A model generated the notes under the pieces. That model was not told where the DNA came from. It searched no databases and was given only the letters and a program-made list of their open reading frames with translations. A program made the position numbers and the translations under genes. From positions 19,794,648 through 19,858,647 of the forward strand of contig CM047425.1 of the NCBI GenBank assembly GCA_026168455.1: 64,000 nucleotides of DNA, given 5' to 3'. How positions within the stretch are numbered: the first letter of the stretch is position 1; each line of letters starts with the position of its first letter. Shown piece after piece: positions 10,901 through 48,600 of this stretch. The stretch is from Theocolax elegans (taxonomy: Eukaryota; Arthropoda; Insecta; Hymenoptera; Cerocephalidae).

Positions 10901-11240
10901 CGCCGACACCTCTCCAGCAGCACAGCAGGACGCTCGGGCAATCCTACCCCCCGCACAAGGTGGCGAGACATTCGGGCCACCAACGGGACTGTCCTCCAGC
11001 TCCCCACCTGCCGGCCTACCAGCGCCTATGCAGCCCCCCGAAGCCAGTCAACTGGGTTCTGCAACCCTCCCCGTCCAGCGCCCTGGAATCGACACCTCTC
11101 ACGTGCGGCTTAAAAAACATGTTTCGTTCCTCGTCCAGCCGGACTCCATCACTGGCGGGGGAGTGGCTGTGGGGCCTCAAGGCAATCTGCCGCGCCGACC
11201 GAGGAAGCAGAAGCTGTTACCACGACAGGACCTACCTTAG
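7830..11240 (+). CDS. pol: Gypsy Pol polyprotein (PR-RT-RNase H-integrase)
   Basis: Enzyme polyprotein expressed as a Gag-Pol fusion through a -1 frameshift near 7908, so the ATG at 7830 is only the first ATG of the open frame. Domains (residues counted from 7830): aspartic protease with D60-T-G-S; reverse transcriptase with catalytic D301 (L-D-L-K-K-A) and YLDD at 361-364; RNase H with D516 (T-D-A-S-D) and the H-K-P-L-T-F motif; integrase zinc finger H704-H708-C738-C741; integrase core D770, D828, E864 (exact D-D-35-E); GPY/F motif near 985-992 (P-Y-T-G-P). All catalytic residues are present. Reverse transcriptase makes cDNA inside Gag particles and integrase inserts it in the nucleus. The C-terminus is Pro/Ser-rich and the frame runs about 73 nt into the 3' LTR. 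Confidence 0.95.
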   Translation: MVLVSPAFRQRGDTVQTALFLPSPGKLAAPPPPQTQAVDGAYEHRLHITDRTSRLRFLVDTGSAVSLLPKSLFRGQLPRGALTLNAANASAIATFGSHSMILDLQLRRALPWRFIIADVSNPIIGADFLAHFGLAVDLQNKRLSDAEFSMHAPGALLPASVHSVAIVISNDVAEGPFADLLLEYQDLLTPGSTTISLPDLDSQHHIITVGPPASARPRQLHGDRLVAARAEFRALLALGIVRPSDSHWASPLRLVPKPDGSYRITGDYRQLNSRTIPDRYPLPIVEDILLELQGDTFAALDLKKAFYQLPIAPEDICKTAITTPFGLFEFTRSSLGLRNAAQSLQRAMDHLLRDLPFARAYLDDVIVASHGQDEHRKHLRTLFDTLRAAGVRINPDKCSLGKTEILYLGHHVSPDGIRPPAHRIDAIAAFPQPCNSTQLRRYLGLLNYYRRCIRGAAQLLAPLNELLKHRQQKKKAFDLVWTTAALDAFARSKQALVDATTTTFLRADAPVRLLTDASDVAIGAVLEQQDRDGSWRPLGFFSRKLSDTEKRYSTYDRELLAAFAATKHFRSILEGRPFELLSDHKPLTFAARQPPDKASPRQARQLDYLLQFQVSLRYAKGVDNVAADALSRVETVDMPAQFDLEMLAQHQTDDQDLPHLLQAPNVTLQPLDFNGATLHCSVDGNIVRPYVPRTLRKQVFETLHGLAHPSVRATAKLVTGKFFWPSMRKDIIRWARSCISCQRSKVHRHNRAILGEFAAPDARFDHLHLDLIKLPLQEGKQYCLTIVDRFSRWPEAIPIPDQQAETVAREFLNRWVCIFGTPLTITTDQGPQFEAKLFTALASLIGANRTRTAPYHPQANGMVERLHRTLKAALMCCAPTPWPQALPAVMLGLRTAFKEDLQASPAEMLFGTSLRVPGDFFVNSSHPDVNAASFVIELRELMIRLRAVPGSRHAPQINPFFHAPLRTCSHVFRRVETVKKPLQQPYTGPHRVINRLNDLAYVIDVDGRPRTISTSSLKPAFLEAADTSPAAQQDARAILPPAQGGETFGPPTGLSSSSPPAGLPAPMQPPEASQLGSATLPVQRPGIDTSHVRLKKHVSFLVQPDSITGGGVAVGPQGNLPRRPRKQKLLPRQDLP
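7902..7944 (+). promoter_or_regulatory. -1 programmed ribosomal frameshift signal (gag to pol)
   Basis: GGGAAAC (7902-7908) lies in the gag frame as G-GGA-AAC, directly before the gag stop TAG. After an 8-nt spacer comes a hairpin: CCGCCGCCT (7917-7925) pairs with AGGCGGTGG (7936-7944) across a 10-nt loop, nine base pairs including one G-U. Heptamer, phase, spacing and stem all match the retroviral -1 frameshift pattern. The -1 shift enters exactly the pol frame. Efficiency is not known. Confidence 0.8.
11157..11163 (+). promoter_or_regulatory. Polypurine tract of gypsy element
   Basis: GGGGGAG four bases before the 3' LTR is the only purine run there and should prime plus-strand synthesis. 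It is short and lies inside the pol reading frame. Confidence 0.55.
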
Positions 11241-11535
11241 CTTTCCGAGACAGCCGCAGACTTCATGCGGCGCTCTCGGCGGCCGCCATCTTAAGTGGCG
11301 TAATGAAAGCGCGGGGAAAAAGTATTCACTTCCGAGAGTTCGAGGAGAGAGCATCAAGAAGAGGATCCACGCATCGCTTCGTGCCAAGATCGACTCGCTT
11401 TATTTGTACTGTAGAAAACAATAAATGGTGATTTAGTTTGTTTTAAAAAGGGAGTTTGCTTTGGGACCTCCTTCTCCCTTAGCCGCTCCGGGAAGTTCCG
11501 AGGTTCATTATTACCGCCTCCTTTTAATTTCCAAA
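11168..11535 (+). repeat. 3' LTR of gypsy element
   Basis: Same 368 bp as the 5' LTR, with AATAAA at 11420-11425. The first ~73 bases also encode the Pol C-terminus. Confidence 0.93.
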
Positions 11536-12061
11536 TATATACAAAGACATATTTCTAGGTATGGCAAAGTCAACGACGTTGAATGCTATATACTTATACC
11601 TGTTTTTATTTTCGACACGTGCGTACAATAATTATTATTATACGTAAGAATAACCCAAATTATAGGGATTTGCAATTATCAACCCAAAAATTAAACAAGA
11701 AGGAAAGGCGTGACGATTGACTTTCTTCAAAATAAATTATTTTTGTATATTAATAATAATTAAGTAAACAAACTTTTAGTCGGTAATTTTGAGTAAAAAA
11801 GTACAAATTTTAAACTCAGATATATACGCTAATGTGGGATATAAAAATTTGAAAATATTCAGGTATTTATATTTTATAAGCATTGGGTATTTTTCGCATG
11901 AATAAGATCGTAACATATAGAGGATTTTTTCAGATTTTAATTTTTTTGTTTATAAAAAATATAAAGAGTACTTACCCATTTTCAGAGTACAACATTCCTA
12001 TAAAACATATTCTAAAATTTTTATTTTTTTAGTTTAAATAAATGAACAAATGTTGTTACTT

Positions 12062-12092
12062 TTATGTAATATATTAATAATATATTACATAA
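12062..12092. repeat. Perfect AT palindrome
   Basis: TTATGTAATATATTA, one A, then its exact reverse complement. It could fold as a 15-bp hairpin. No linked gene. Confidence 0.6.
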
Positions 12093-15000
12093 TTGATACG
12101 AATATTGAAAAGTAAATAACAGTAGAAATAATGTTTAAAGTATTTTTACATATTTAACTTCTGATAACACTTACATATAAAAAGTTAATAGTAAACAGAA
12201 TATTTCCAGAAATTATGAAATATTTTTACTTGATCTATTAATTTTTTATGATGTTCAAATTTTTTATATTTAAAATTATATTATTGTTATTATTTATATT
12301 AACAAATGATTAATAATTGGATACTGATCAGAAATTGGACATGATTGGTATGTCTTCAGAATAAAAATATGTCTGTTTGTATATGCACTAATAGAATAAA
12401 ATAAATGAGTGTACTTTATAAATATATAAAATTTGATAAATATGTAGGTAGTTGAAGAGTAAGGCTATAAACAATAAAATTTATTTTAAAAATTAAATAG
12501 ATTTTTCTATAGATGAAATAAAAATTAAAAAATTTACAGTTGTAGAATAGAATACTTGCCTATTCGGTTAAATCCAATAACCGCAATTAAAACACAGTGA
12601 TTTTGTTTGTCACAAACTCGCTAGTAAATAATTAAATGCACATAAGTCATGACAATTAGTTTTAATAACGCAAATTTTATTGTTTAAATTAATAGTGATA
12701 ATGTTACATATGATGTCATATCTACAAAAAAAGTACAAAGTTATGTTGTTAAGTCGTATATGCGACTTGATAATCTTGTAATTAACGACTTGCCTCTTCT
12801 TAATTATCCTCCCTTCAACAATGGACACGATATTCGAGGTGTGCAAAATTAGTATTATATGCACATTTTATGACATTGCAACTTTATCGAATACCCTGTC
12901 GAGAGTGTTTATGATTAGGAAGAAATATTAGAGAAAGGGTAGGTACAGACAAAAATTAATTCAGGCTGTAATTTTCTTACTTTTTGGCAATGATAATGAT
13001 GATGATAATGATGATGTATAGTGTTAGGGGTTTGAATGGCTAAGGGAGTAAAAATACAAAAATAAATTGCAAATCGTCGAAAGCAGCCACGACAGAAGGC
13101 ACGACAAATTGCTACGCAAAAGCGGATGCTCCTTTCTCTTTTTCTACATCTCTCCCATACACACATACGGAAGAGAATTAACATCATTTGTAAAAAAATT
13201 AAATCAACGCTTTGATCGTCAGGTGCGACTTTTAATTGTCGGAGGTAAATTAACAGTCCCTCGGTATATCGTACATTGATTCTCGCTCTCTTTCTCTCAC
13301 TTTTTTTCTTTTTTTATATTATCATGATATAATGTGCCTTTTTCTTGCTTCTTTTTTTTAAGGAATCTATAAATACTGACAATATTTTATTTTTAATTTT
13401 ATTTTACATAATTTTACAAATTTAAGTACAATGCTTTGTAATTTAATCAAGTTGGTTTGTTATAGTTAATCTTTAATTTATTTTTAATCATTCAATGATT
13501 TTAGCATCAATCAATGATACTAAAATATCATCGCAAAGAATGTAATTTAATTGTAACACAAAGAGAAAACAGTCAGTATTAAATCAATTCCTTAAAACGT
13601 TACGTATGTTTTGATAATAATTTTTCTTATTATAACGAGTATATCAGAATAATTATAATTTATATGCTTTACAAATTATTTGATACCTTGCATTTAGCTG
13701 TCTGATTATTAGAATATATTTTCTTCATTACTTTGTACTTAATATCCAGTACATTATATGCAAAGTTGTTGCAAAGTCGACTTCGTATGCGAGAACTTAG
13801 TAAGTATGAGCTTACATTGTTTTTTTTCTTTTATATTTATTTCTGTTCATTGGTAATTTTTGTAACGCATACATAATAAGAATGTTATGTTTGTATACTG
13901 TTATTAAGTTATATGAATATTACTGCCTACTCTACATAAATAATTTGGCGAAATTCAATTTTTTAATGGAAGTAAATAAATGATCAGCTTACATACTAAT
14001 TTAACTCGGTAGGGAACATTCAAAGCTCGTCAAGTACGGAAAAAATCTTTTTAATCGACAATTATAAGTATACTAAATTTAATGTATAGAAAGCTTTTGA
14101 GTGTGTTATCGGACGAAAACACAAATTAAATATGCAATTTTCCATGTAATCCAAACTTGCAACGCACAAATAAAATTTAATAATGTAACATGAAAATCGA
14201 TCTTTTTTGAAGAACAAAATATGTTTTGTAGTAAAAATTAAATTACTATTCCTTTTTTGTAAATGTCAAAAATCTATTAATTATTTATTTAATTAATTGT
14301 GAATATTATATTTTTTACTACAAATTTTCATTCCTTGTTAAATGCAATAATACAATTTTCTTGATTACTTTCGTTTTAAACTATATTATGATTATCCATC
14401 ATGTAGTACTGTGAAAAGATTCATTTCGAGAAACTTAACATTTATAATACATTCGTGTTTTAATAAGCAACCTAAAGTTTACAATTCAGAACAATTAATA
14501 GCGAATTAACTTTGACTTAGGAAACGATAGTGCAAATATTTATGCTGTAAAAAGCCGTACATATTTGATCAACCAAATAATAGGCTATAACCTTTGTCTT
14601 AAAATAATATGCTATTACTGTACACAAGTACATATTTGCTAGTTGTCACTATAATGAGTCGGTTCTTAATATTAAGTGCTAACGTATTTACACAATGGTT
14701 AAATTAGTAATTATTTAATTAGTAATAAGATTATAAACAATTATAACGCGAGCAGACACAGAAAAAACTTTTAATGAGTACATGTTGATTAATATTAGTT
14801 ACGCCAAGATCTTTACAATAACAGTGTTCATTAATTTATGTTATTGACACTGTAAATAAATGTCCTGCCTCAATCAAAGATTATAACCAACCAGTCTTAT
14901 GATTCTCATCATGTTGACTTTACGAAAATTATATCTTTTGCATAAAATGAAGACTCTTTTAAAAAGTTTTGTTTATGCATTAATATAATAGCAAATTTAA

Positions 15001-16110
15001 AAATTTGTTATATTTTTATACTGATTTTAAACAATAATTTTCAGTTTACGTATAGTATAAGAATTTTACATTTTAGAAAAATGTTATAATTTATTAGTAT
15101 AATAACCAATCTTGTATGAAAAATTTTTAGAAGTAAAAATCAACAATTTTTCAGATTTTTTTAATTTGTTTTTAATTTTTTCATAAAAGTGTAAACGTTC
15201 TTTTTCTTAGCGATTTAAAACTAGAACAATTCTGCGTGGCTGCAATAATATTAAATCAATCAGTCACACATGCACGTATTATAGTTTTCTAATTTATTTT
15301 ATTACATGTGCGCGTGAGTTTGCATCAAATCTCGATAGTATTTTTATTTTAATTGGTCATGGTTAATTAGCATGCAAGAAACGATATTAACCTACGTATC
15401 GTACTGTAAAAACATATTCATTTCGATGATGTAAAAATAATTATGCAAGCTTACTTTTTTATTACTTTTTTAACATCAATTTCTCGATTGGTGAATGCTT
15501 GTATGCATACAAAAACGAATAAGAAATATATATATATATATATTAATAAATACATTTTTTTCTATAAAATCGCGAAAAATAAAAATTTTATATTTCTTAC
15601 ACTTAATTTATACAACAATATAGCTAATAATTTAAAAAAACAATACTATGAGTGAGATTATTAGACTAAAATTTAATATTTTACAATTATTTGAGTATTA
15701 TTATAATACTACATATAATTTAATAATGAGAAAAGTAATTTTCATTGAATGAAATTTATGCAAAAGACTAATAATTAAAACACTATTATTACTCTAAATA
15801 ATTCGATTATGGATTCTCCCATAGTAATTGCATTAAATTATCGCTAATATAACAATTTTAACAACTGAGTCAAACGTATGCTTGAACGTACCAACAATAT
15901 CAATGCAAATTTAGAGAAATTAATGTTTTAAATTTAAGCATCACCCTGCACAACGATAAAAGGAATGTGTTTTTACAAACGTAAGATAAAAAATTATTAT
16001 AACAAAGTATGACAAAAAATAAAGCACTTTATAATTTTTGTTGTTAGCGTGTGTGAGTTGTATAATAAAGTTCGAGCTCATAATAAATTTGGCGGCGAAG
16101 AAAAACAATG

Positions 16111-16156
16111 CGCGCGCGCGTGTCTCTGAGTGTGTACAATGTGTGTGTGTGTGTGT
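16111..16156. repeat. CG and GT dinucleotide repeats
   Basis: CG repeat at 16111-16120 and GT repeat at 16141-16156, just past the WDR47 stop codon in its likely 3' UTR. Alternating purine-pyrimidine tracts of this kind can adopt Z-DNA. Confidence 0.7.
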
Positions 16157-16211
16157 TTTTCTTTTCAACAAACAAACATTAGATTTACAAACAAAAACGA
16201 TAAGCCATGGA

Positions 16212-43765
<27,554 letters not shown>

Positions 43766-44353
43766 TTTTAAGATTCTTCAATTGGAGCAGCAACCAATTC
43801 GTTGCGTCTCGAGTTTCTTTTTTTTTAAAGCCTCATTATTTTAGTACGCGAGGCTACGCACCGTTAATTCTGATCAACCGGAATATTATATACTTTTGGG
43901 AATAATGTCAAGTGTCCTTTACTCTTTTTATACAAAAACGATCCGTTACAATAAAGAATAGCTAATTTTGAATTAGAATAATCTGTGTCACTGGTTTAAT
44001 AACTACGAATATCACGTTTATTTAAATTCAAAAACAGTAACTTCTTTATAAAATTGCAAACGTTCAAAAAGTATTTACGCGGTTCAACAATATCCCAGTT
44101 ACAAAACTTTTTTAAACGTTTTAACTTTATATAACGGTTCACTTTATTTATTTAAAAACTTACACACGCCTCGAAAACTTAAGGTTAATTTATTTTCTTT
44201 TTGTGAGCGACTATCAAGGATAATTATGGTGTGAGCTACTCACGCAGAGCAACGGAATAATTTCTCGCAAAGGAAAATTCGTACGAAAAGTCACTCAGCC
44301 GTTGCAGGATGGATCCGATCACGCCGGCTCATCCAAGAGCAGAATGTTTCTGT

Positions 44354-44770
44354 ACTTACACCACAAGCACGCGCTTGCGATTTTCGCCGCTTTCCAATGA
44401 CGCTCACTTCTCTCTTATATTCGCTCAAACCAGGTTCTCAAATCTTGTTATTGTTTTGCCTGATATATGCTGTACCTTCGCAAATATTCCTTTTTCTTTA
44501 TTATTAAATCTTCACAAGCAGCTTTACAACTACACACATTGTTAACTAGAGGAGAACGTCCATCGATATAAAACTGTCACTTATTTATAAAAACCGGAAG
44601 AGTCAATGAATTAATTACAGGCAAAGAGAAACGATAATTTTATATTTGAGTGCAGAGAAAAAAGTCACTGGTATCTTAATTCGATAATGTAATGAGCACT
44701 TTGATGATCTACATCGCTTACGACTGCAATGGAGAAAGAGAGTCGCGGTTGTTGGGAGCCGACTGAAAGC
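44354..44770 (-). promoter_or_regulatory. Candidate promoter and 5' UTR exon for the 43765 isoform
   Basis: A GC-rich island (about 44700-44880) about 1 kb upstream of the ATG. On the minus strand it contains TTCAGTC near 44768, resembling an insect initiator. A consensus donor GGT|GTAAGT lies at 44359. Together they could form a 5' UTR exon spliced to near 43780. No TATA or DPE was found. Confidence 0.35.
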
Positions 44771-45342
44771 CGCTTCGCGTGCACAGGGAATGTTCTTGCC
44801 GAGCGAGGCGAAGCGCGAAGAGACCGCGGCGCGGGAGACGACCCACTTCCATCGGTGTACCAAGTTTCCCCACCTTGGGAAATATTGAGTCTAGACCCGT
44901 GAGCTGGGAAGGAGCTCGAATTTTCTTAAACCAGCCGTCTATCGCCTATTATGCATAATATACATATCTGTCTATCTATATACACGCACATACGCACACA
45001 ATTTCTCGCTCAGTGTAGTTCTTTACGTGAGGATTTTTCTGAGGCGGTGATAGTTTCAAGGAATCGACTTTATTATCTTTTTTCATCATAAAGGGTTCAA
45101 AATTTTGTTTTTAATACGGTTAACGTCCACAATACTCTTCATGAATGTCACATTGCTTAAAGGAACAAGTCTGGATTAAAAATGAAAAAAAAAACGATTC
45201 AATATTAACAATAATAGTCTTTTTCATAATAATTGAAGAACATTTCTTAATTCTTTTAATTATATTGATTTATTATCAAATTTTATTTCTAATTTTTCAA
45301 AAAATCGCCTTTATTTATTATTTTTCCAGAATATACTTACAT

Positions 45343-45648
45343 AAGGATATCTCAGGAACCGCTAGAATGAATAGGCTAAAATTTAAACAGCAATATATAA
45401 ATATGATTTTAATTCATTTAAATTAGACTGTGTTAACAATACAATACAAAAATTATACTTGCCAAATTATTGCAAAAAATTGAAAAATTGTTTGAAACAC
45501 TAGCTAAATAATTTTTTTAATTAAGCATTTAGACTTTTTTTGTAGGTCTATTTCATTTAAGTAGATTTAAATCGTGTTTTGTTGTTGCTACTAAAATTTC
45601 AGTCTATTCAATGAAATATGCTTGAGATATCCTGCGGTATATATATTA
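45343..45648. repeat. Imperfect inverted-repeat element
   Basis: Ends share GGATATCTCA...TGAATAG.CT.AAATTT in opposite orientation, with a further weaker match inside. A related GGATACCTCAGGAA stretch occurs on the minus strand near 58590. Probably a decayed non-autonomous transposon. Confidence 0.45.
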
Positions 45649-48600
45649 TTAATAATAATATTATGAATAAGAATATCAGCGCTCGAAGTCTCACAATTAA
45701 TTAAACAATTATATTGCAATAAATTCGCTAAAAAAATCTGTATGAAAAAAATGATTAATTGTGTCTTGTACACATATGAGTAACGTATAAGATGATCCGC
45801 AACTATCGTAGATGACGTCTAACGTTAACGCATCAACAAGTACATAAGCTCCCGTCATTCTAAGGGAGGAGATTTTGTTGATTGAGGGATTCATTGTAAA
45901 TTGTAGTTCTTAGATCCAGAGTTCTTTTAATCGTTGTTCAATAAAGAGATCACACTTTACTCGACTCTTTGTTACTCAATTTCTCACTTTTCTTTATCTA
46001 GGATCAGGGAATAAACCAACCCACGTAACAATTGTTAATATTGAATAGTTCTTTTTCAATTTTAACTCAGACTTGACCCTTTCACGAGGGTAATTTATTT
46101 CAGACTGACAGTCATAATCAGAATTTGAGATATAATCGATGTAATAACAAGAAATAGTTAATCAATTCTTATTAATATTTTTATTGCCATCTAGAAATGA
46201 TATATTAATTTACCAAGATTTACTTGACGTTTATATTTTAGTAATAATTTTTAATAAATTAGTGTATACTTCACAGGTGAATTTAATTTAATACCTATAT
46301 TCTAAAATATTTAATATTATTAATTGTGTAGCATCCATGCATAGATTATATAAATATACGTAAAATCGACTTTGTATATTTATTATATCACATTTACTAT
46401 AAATTATTTTGATGTTTCGTTAACAGAAATACATTGATTTAATATTTACAAGAAATAAGTAATCAAACGAAGAGTGAAATTTATCTAATTATATCTGAAT
46501 AACTTTCTCTTTAAAAATATGATAATTAAGCTTAGGAATAAAATTTACCAATACGTATTCATCTAGAATTTTATTTCAATTCATCAAGTGCAGTTAGTTT
46601 TAGGAAATTAAGATATACGTCAAATAAATGTCTTAATTAAAGTAACCTAATACAGCTGAGTTATGCCAAACTAAAAATCAACTAATTTATCCAGTTTTTA
46701 ATTAGTACGGTTAGTGCATAAGTTAATTATAGTTGCTTTTGTTATAAACATTTTATGAATATTTTTTATTTAATTTTCTGAACTTATAAATATAATATTA
46801 ACGTGTCACTTGTACTTTATATTTTTCGTTGCGTGAAATTTCATATAAGTATATTAATTTTTGTTATAACTGTTGGTAAATTTTACCATAGAGTATGCTA
46901 TTTTATTCTGATAATCTATACATCCGTTACTTAATAAGATGCTAATTAATTGTTAATAAAATATTTTTCTCAGTGTAGCAATACACATTAATCTCTAATG
47001 CTCCAGTAAATTTATAATAAAAAAAAACATAATAAATTTTAAGTTTCTTAATATAACATTACTCAGTTATTAAAACTATTAGACCTAATAATATATTACC
47101 TAAGAAATTACTTATATGTATATGTGAAATTACTAAGAAGAAAAAAATTCACCGAAAGTGTATCAAAATCGTGGCATTGTTAAAGTCATTATCATCATAA
47201 TATGTTGTACGGCAGGTTGAGTTGAGCACGTAAACGGTAGCCATTTAGGCTTTTTTCCACTATGGGCCTAGTTAGCACTGAACGTTCGTGAATTAATAAA
47301 CGTATTATACGACAATACACAAAAAAGTTTCGTAGATGCAAATACCTTTCAAGATCGTATACAACACGGTGACTTTGACTAGAGAATTTGAAAGCGTGCA
47401 ATTCTGAAATTTCTCGCGTTCGTTATCATTACAAATTTTTGTGCACATAACAAGTTCGAGTTCAAAATCCTCCATAGACTTTCATTATTTTCGCGTGTCC
47501 ACGAGAATGCCGTCTTTATACATATTTTAACCGAAAATTTCACTTTTGTTGTGAATAACAAATTCCAAGTGATAGTAAACGTGAGTTACCGCTCTAAAAG
47601 CAGCAATTTTATCAGAAGAAAGTGCCGGGCATGAATAGCGCTGATGACATAAAAACTCGGAAGTCTATATTATAAAGTCTAAGTTGCAGGTGAGCATTAT
47701 AATTGACATTTCATTTTTACAATAAAGTAATAATAATTATAATAATACCAATTGTTGTTTCATCGCGCATAATGGAATATGCCATATTTCGAAAATTATT
47801 CTTATTTATAGTAGTTTCTTTAATCGATTGTCAACTGAAAGATCGTATTCTATTGCCAAAAATAATGGTCCGATTTCGTCGAGCAATATTTTCTCTTCGA
47901 ACTAGGTTCTTTTTCTTTTCTCTTCTTTTGACACTTTCCGAAGGACGTTAGTGCGTGAGCGAGGTTTTTCGTTTTCCAAGATAGTTGCTGCTTTCTCCTT
48001 TGCGATACGCTCCGTTAAGGATCCGCGCACGCAGCCACTTCTTAGTCTCTGGGTCCATTCCCCATTTTTTTCTTTCGCATCTTACTCATGACGTTCTGGG
48101 CAGACAACAGCGAGTAATCATTATAAGCTACTAGGCTTTCGCCGCTAATAAAAACGCGTAGCTCCTCCAAGCAAGTGATTCGCATATTCGTTCGCGGATA
48201 CAGTATGCAAATTGAGTTGTTCCACAGACCAGTAGAAAATATATTGCTTTTTATTTAGTTTCGCAATTATGATGAAGTAATAATTAAAGTTTATTATTAT
48301 ACTTAATGCTCATTCTCTAAAGCTTTAAATAATATATTGTTTTTACATTTCTTAGGTTACATTTTTATTATTATTATTTTTTTAATGGATTGTGTTAAAA
48401 AATTATAATTATTATATTTTGATTTAATTTCATACTCTTATCATACTTGTTGCGAAACTGGAATTGGAGCAACTAGAATAAAACAACTTTTACCAAAATA
48501 ACTCTCGCTGTAATAAAATATTTGATATGACTTTAAAATAATATAGATCTGAAAGTAAAAATTAAATTTACGAGTGTGCGCGGTTAAATAATTTAAACTT

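Larger units (their letters stand above)
6040..11535 (+). mobile_element. Intact CsRn1-like Ty3/gypsy LTR retrotransposon
   Basis: A complete 5.5-kb LTR retrotransposon. In order: 5' LTR (6040-6407), tRNA-Trp-type primer site (6409-6421), leader, gag (6880-7911), overlapping pol (protease, RT, RNase H, integrase, GPY/F), polypurine tract and 3' LTR (11168-11535). The two LTRs look identical by eye over 368 bp, which indicates a recent insertion. The flanks carry a short AT target duplication (TATA, or ATATA depending on where the LTR end is drawn). The CsRn1 call rests on the tRNA-Trp primer site, the C-H-C-C Gag motif and the GPY/F integrase end. No stop or frameshift breaks gag or pol other than the regulated overlap, so it may be active. 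The element is visibly much more GC-rich than the host DNA. Confidence 0.95.
11536..16211. other. AT-rich intergenic DNA between gypsy element and WDR47 3' end
   Basis: No gene recognised. The part nearest 16211 must hold the 3' UTR of the leftward WDR47 gene, but no unambiguous polyadenylation signal was picked. There are simple repeats: GAT-type at 12990-13017, AT at 15526-15542, CG at 16111-16122 and GT at 16141-16156. A perfect 15-bp-arm palindrome lies at 12062-12092. Short open frames (12610-12864, 12915-13187, 13067-13279, 15443-15655) have no domain. Confidence 0.5.
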
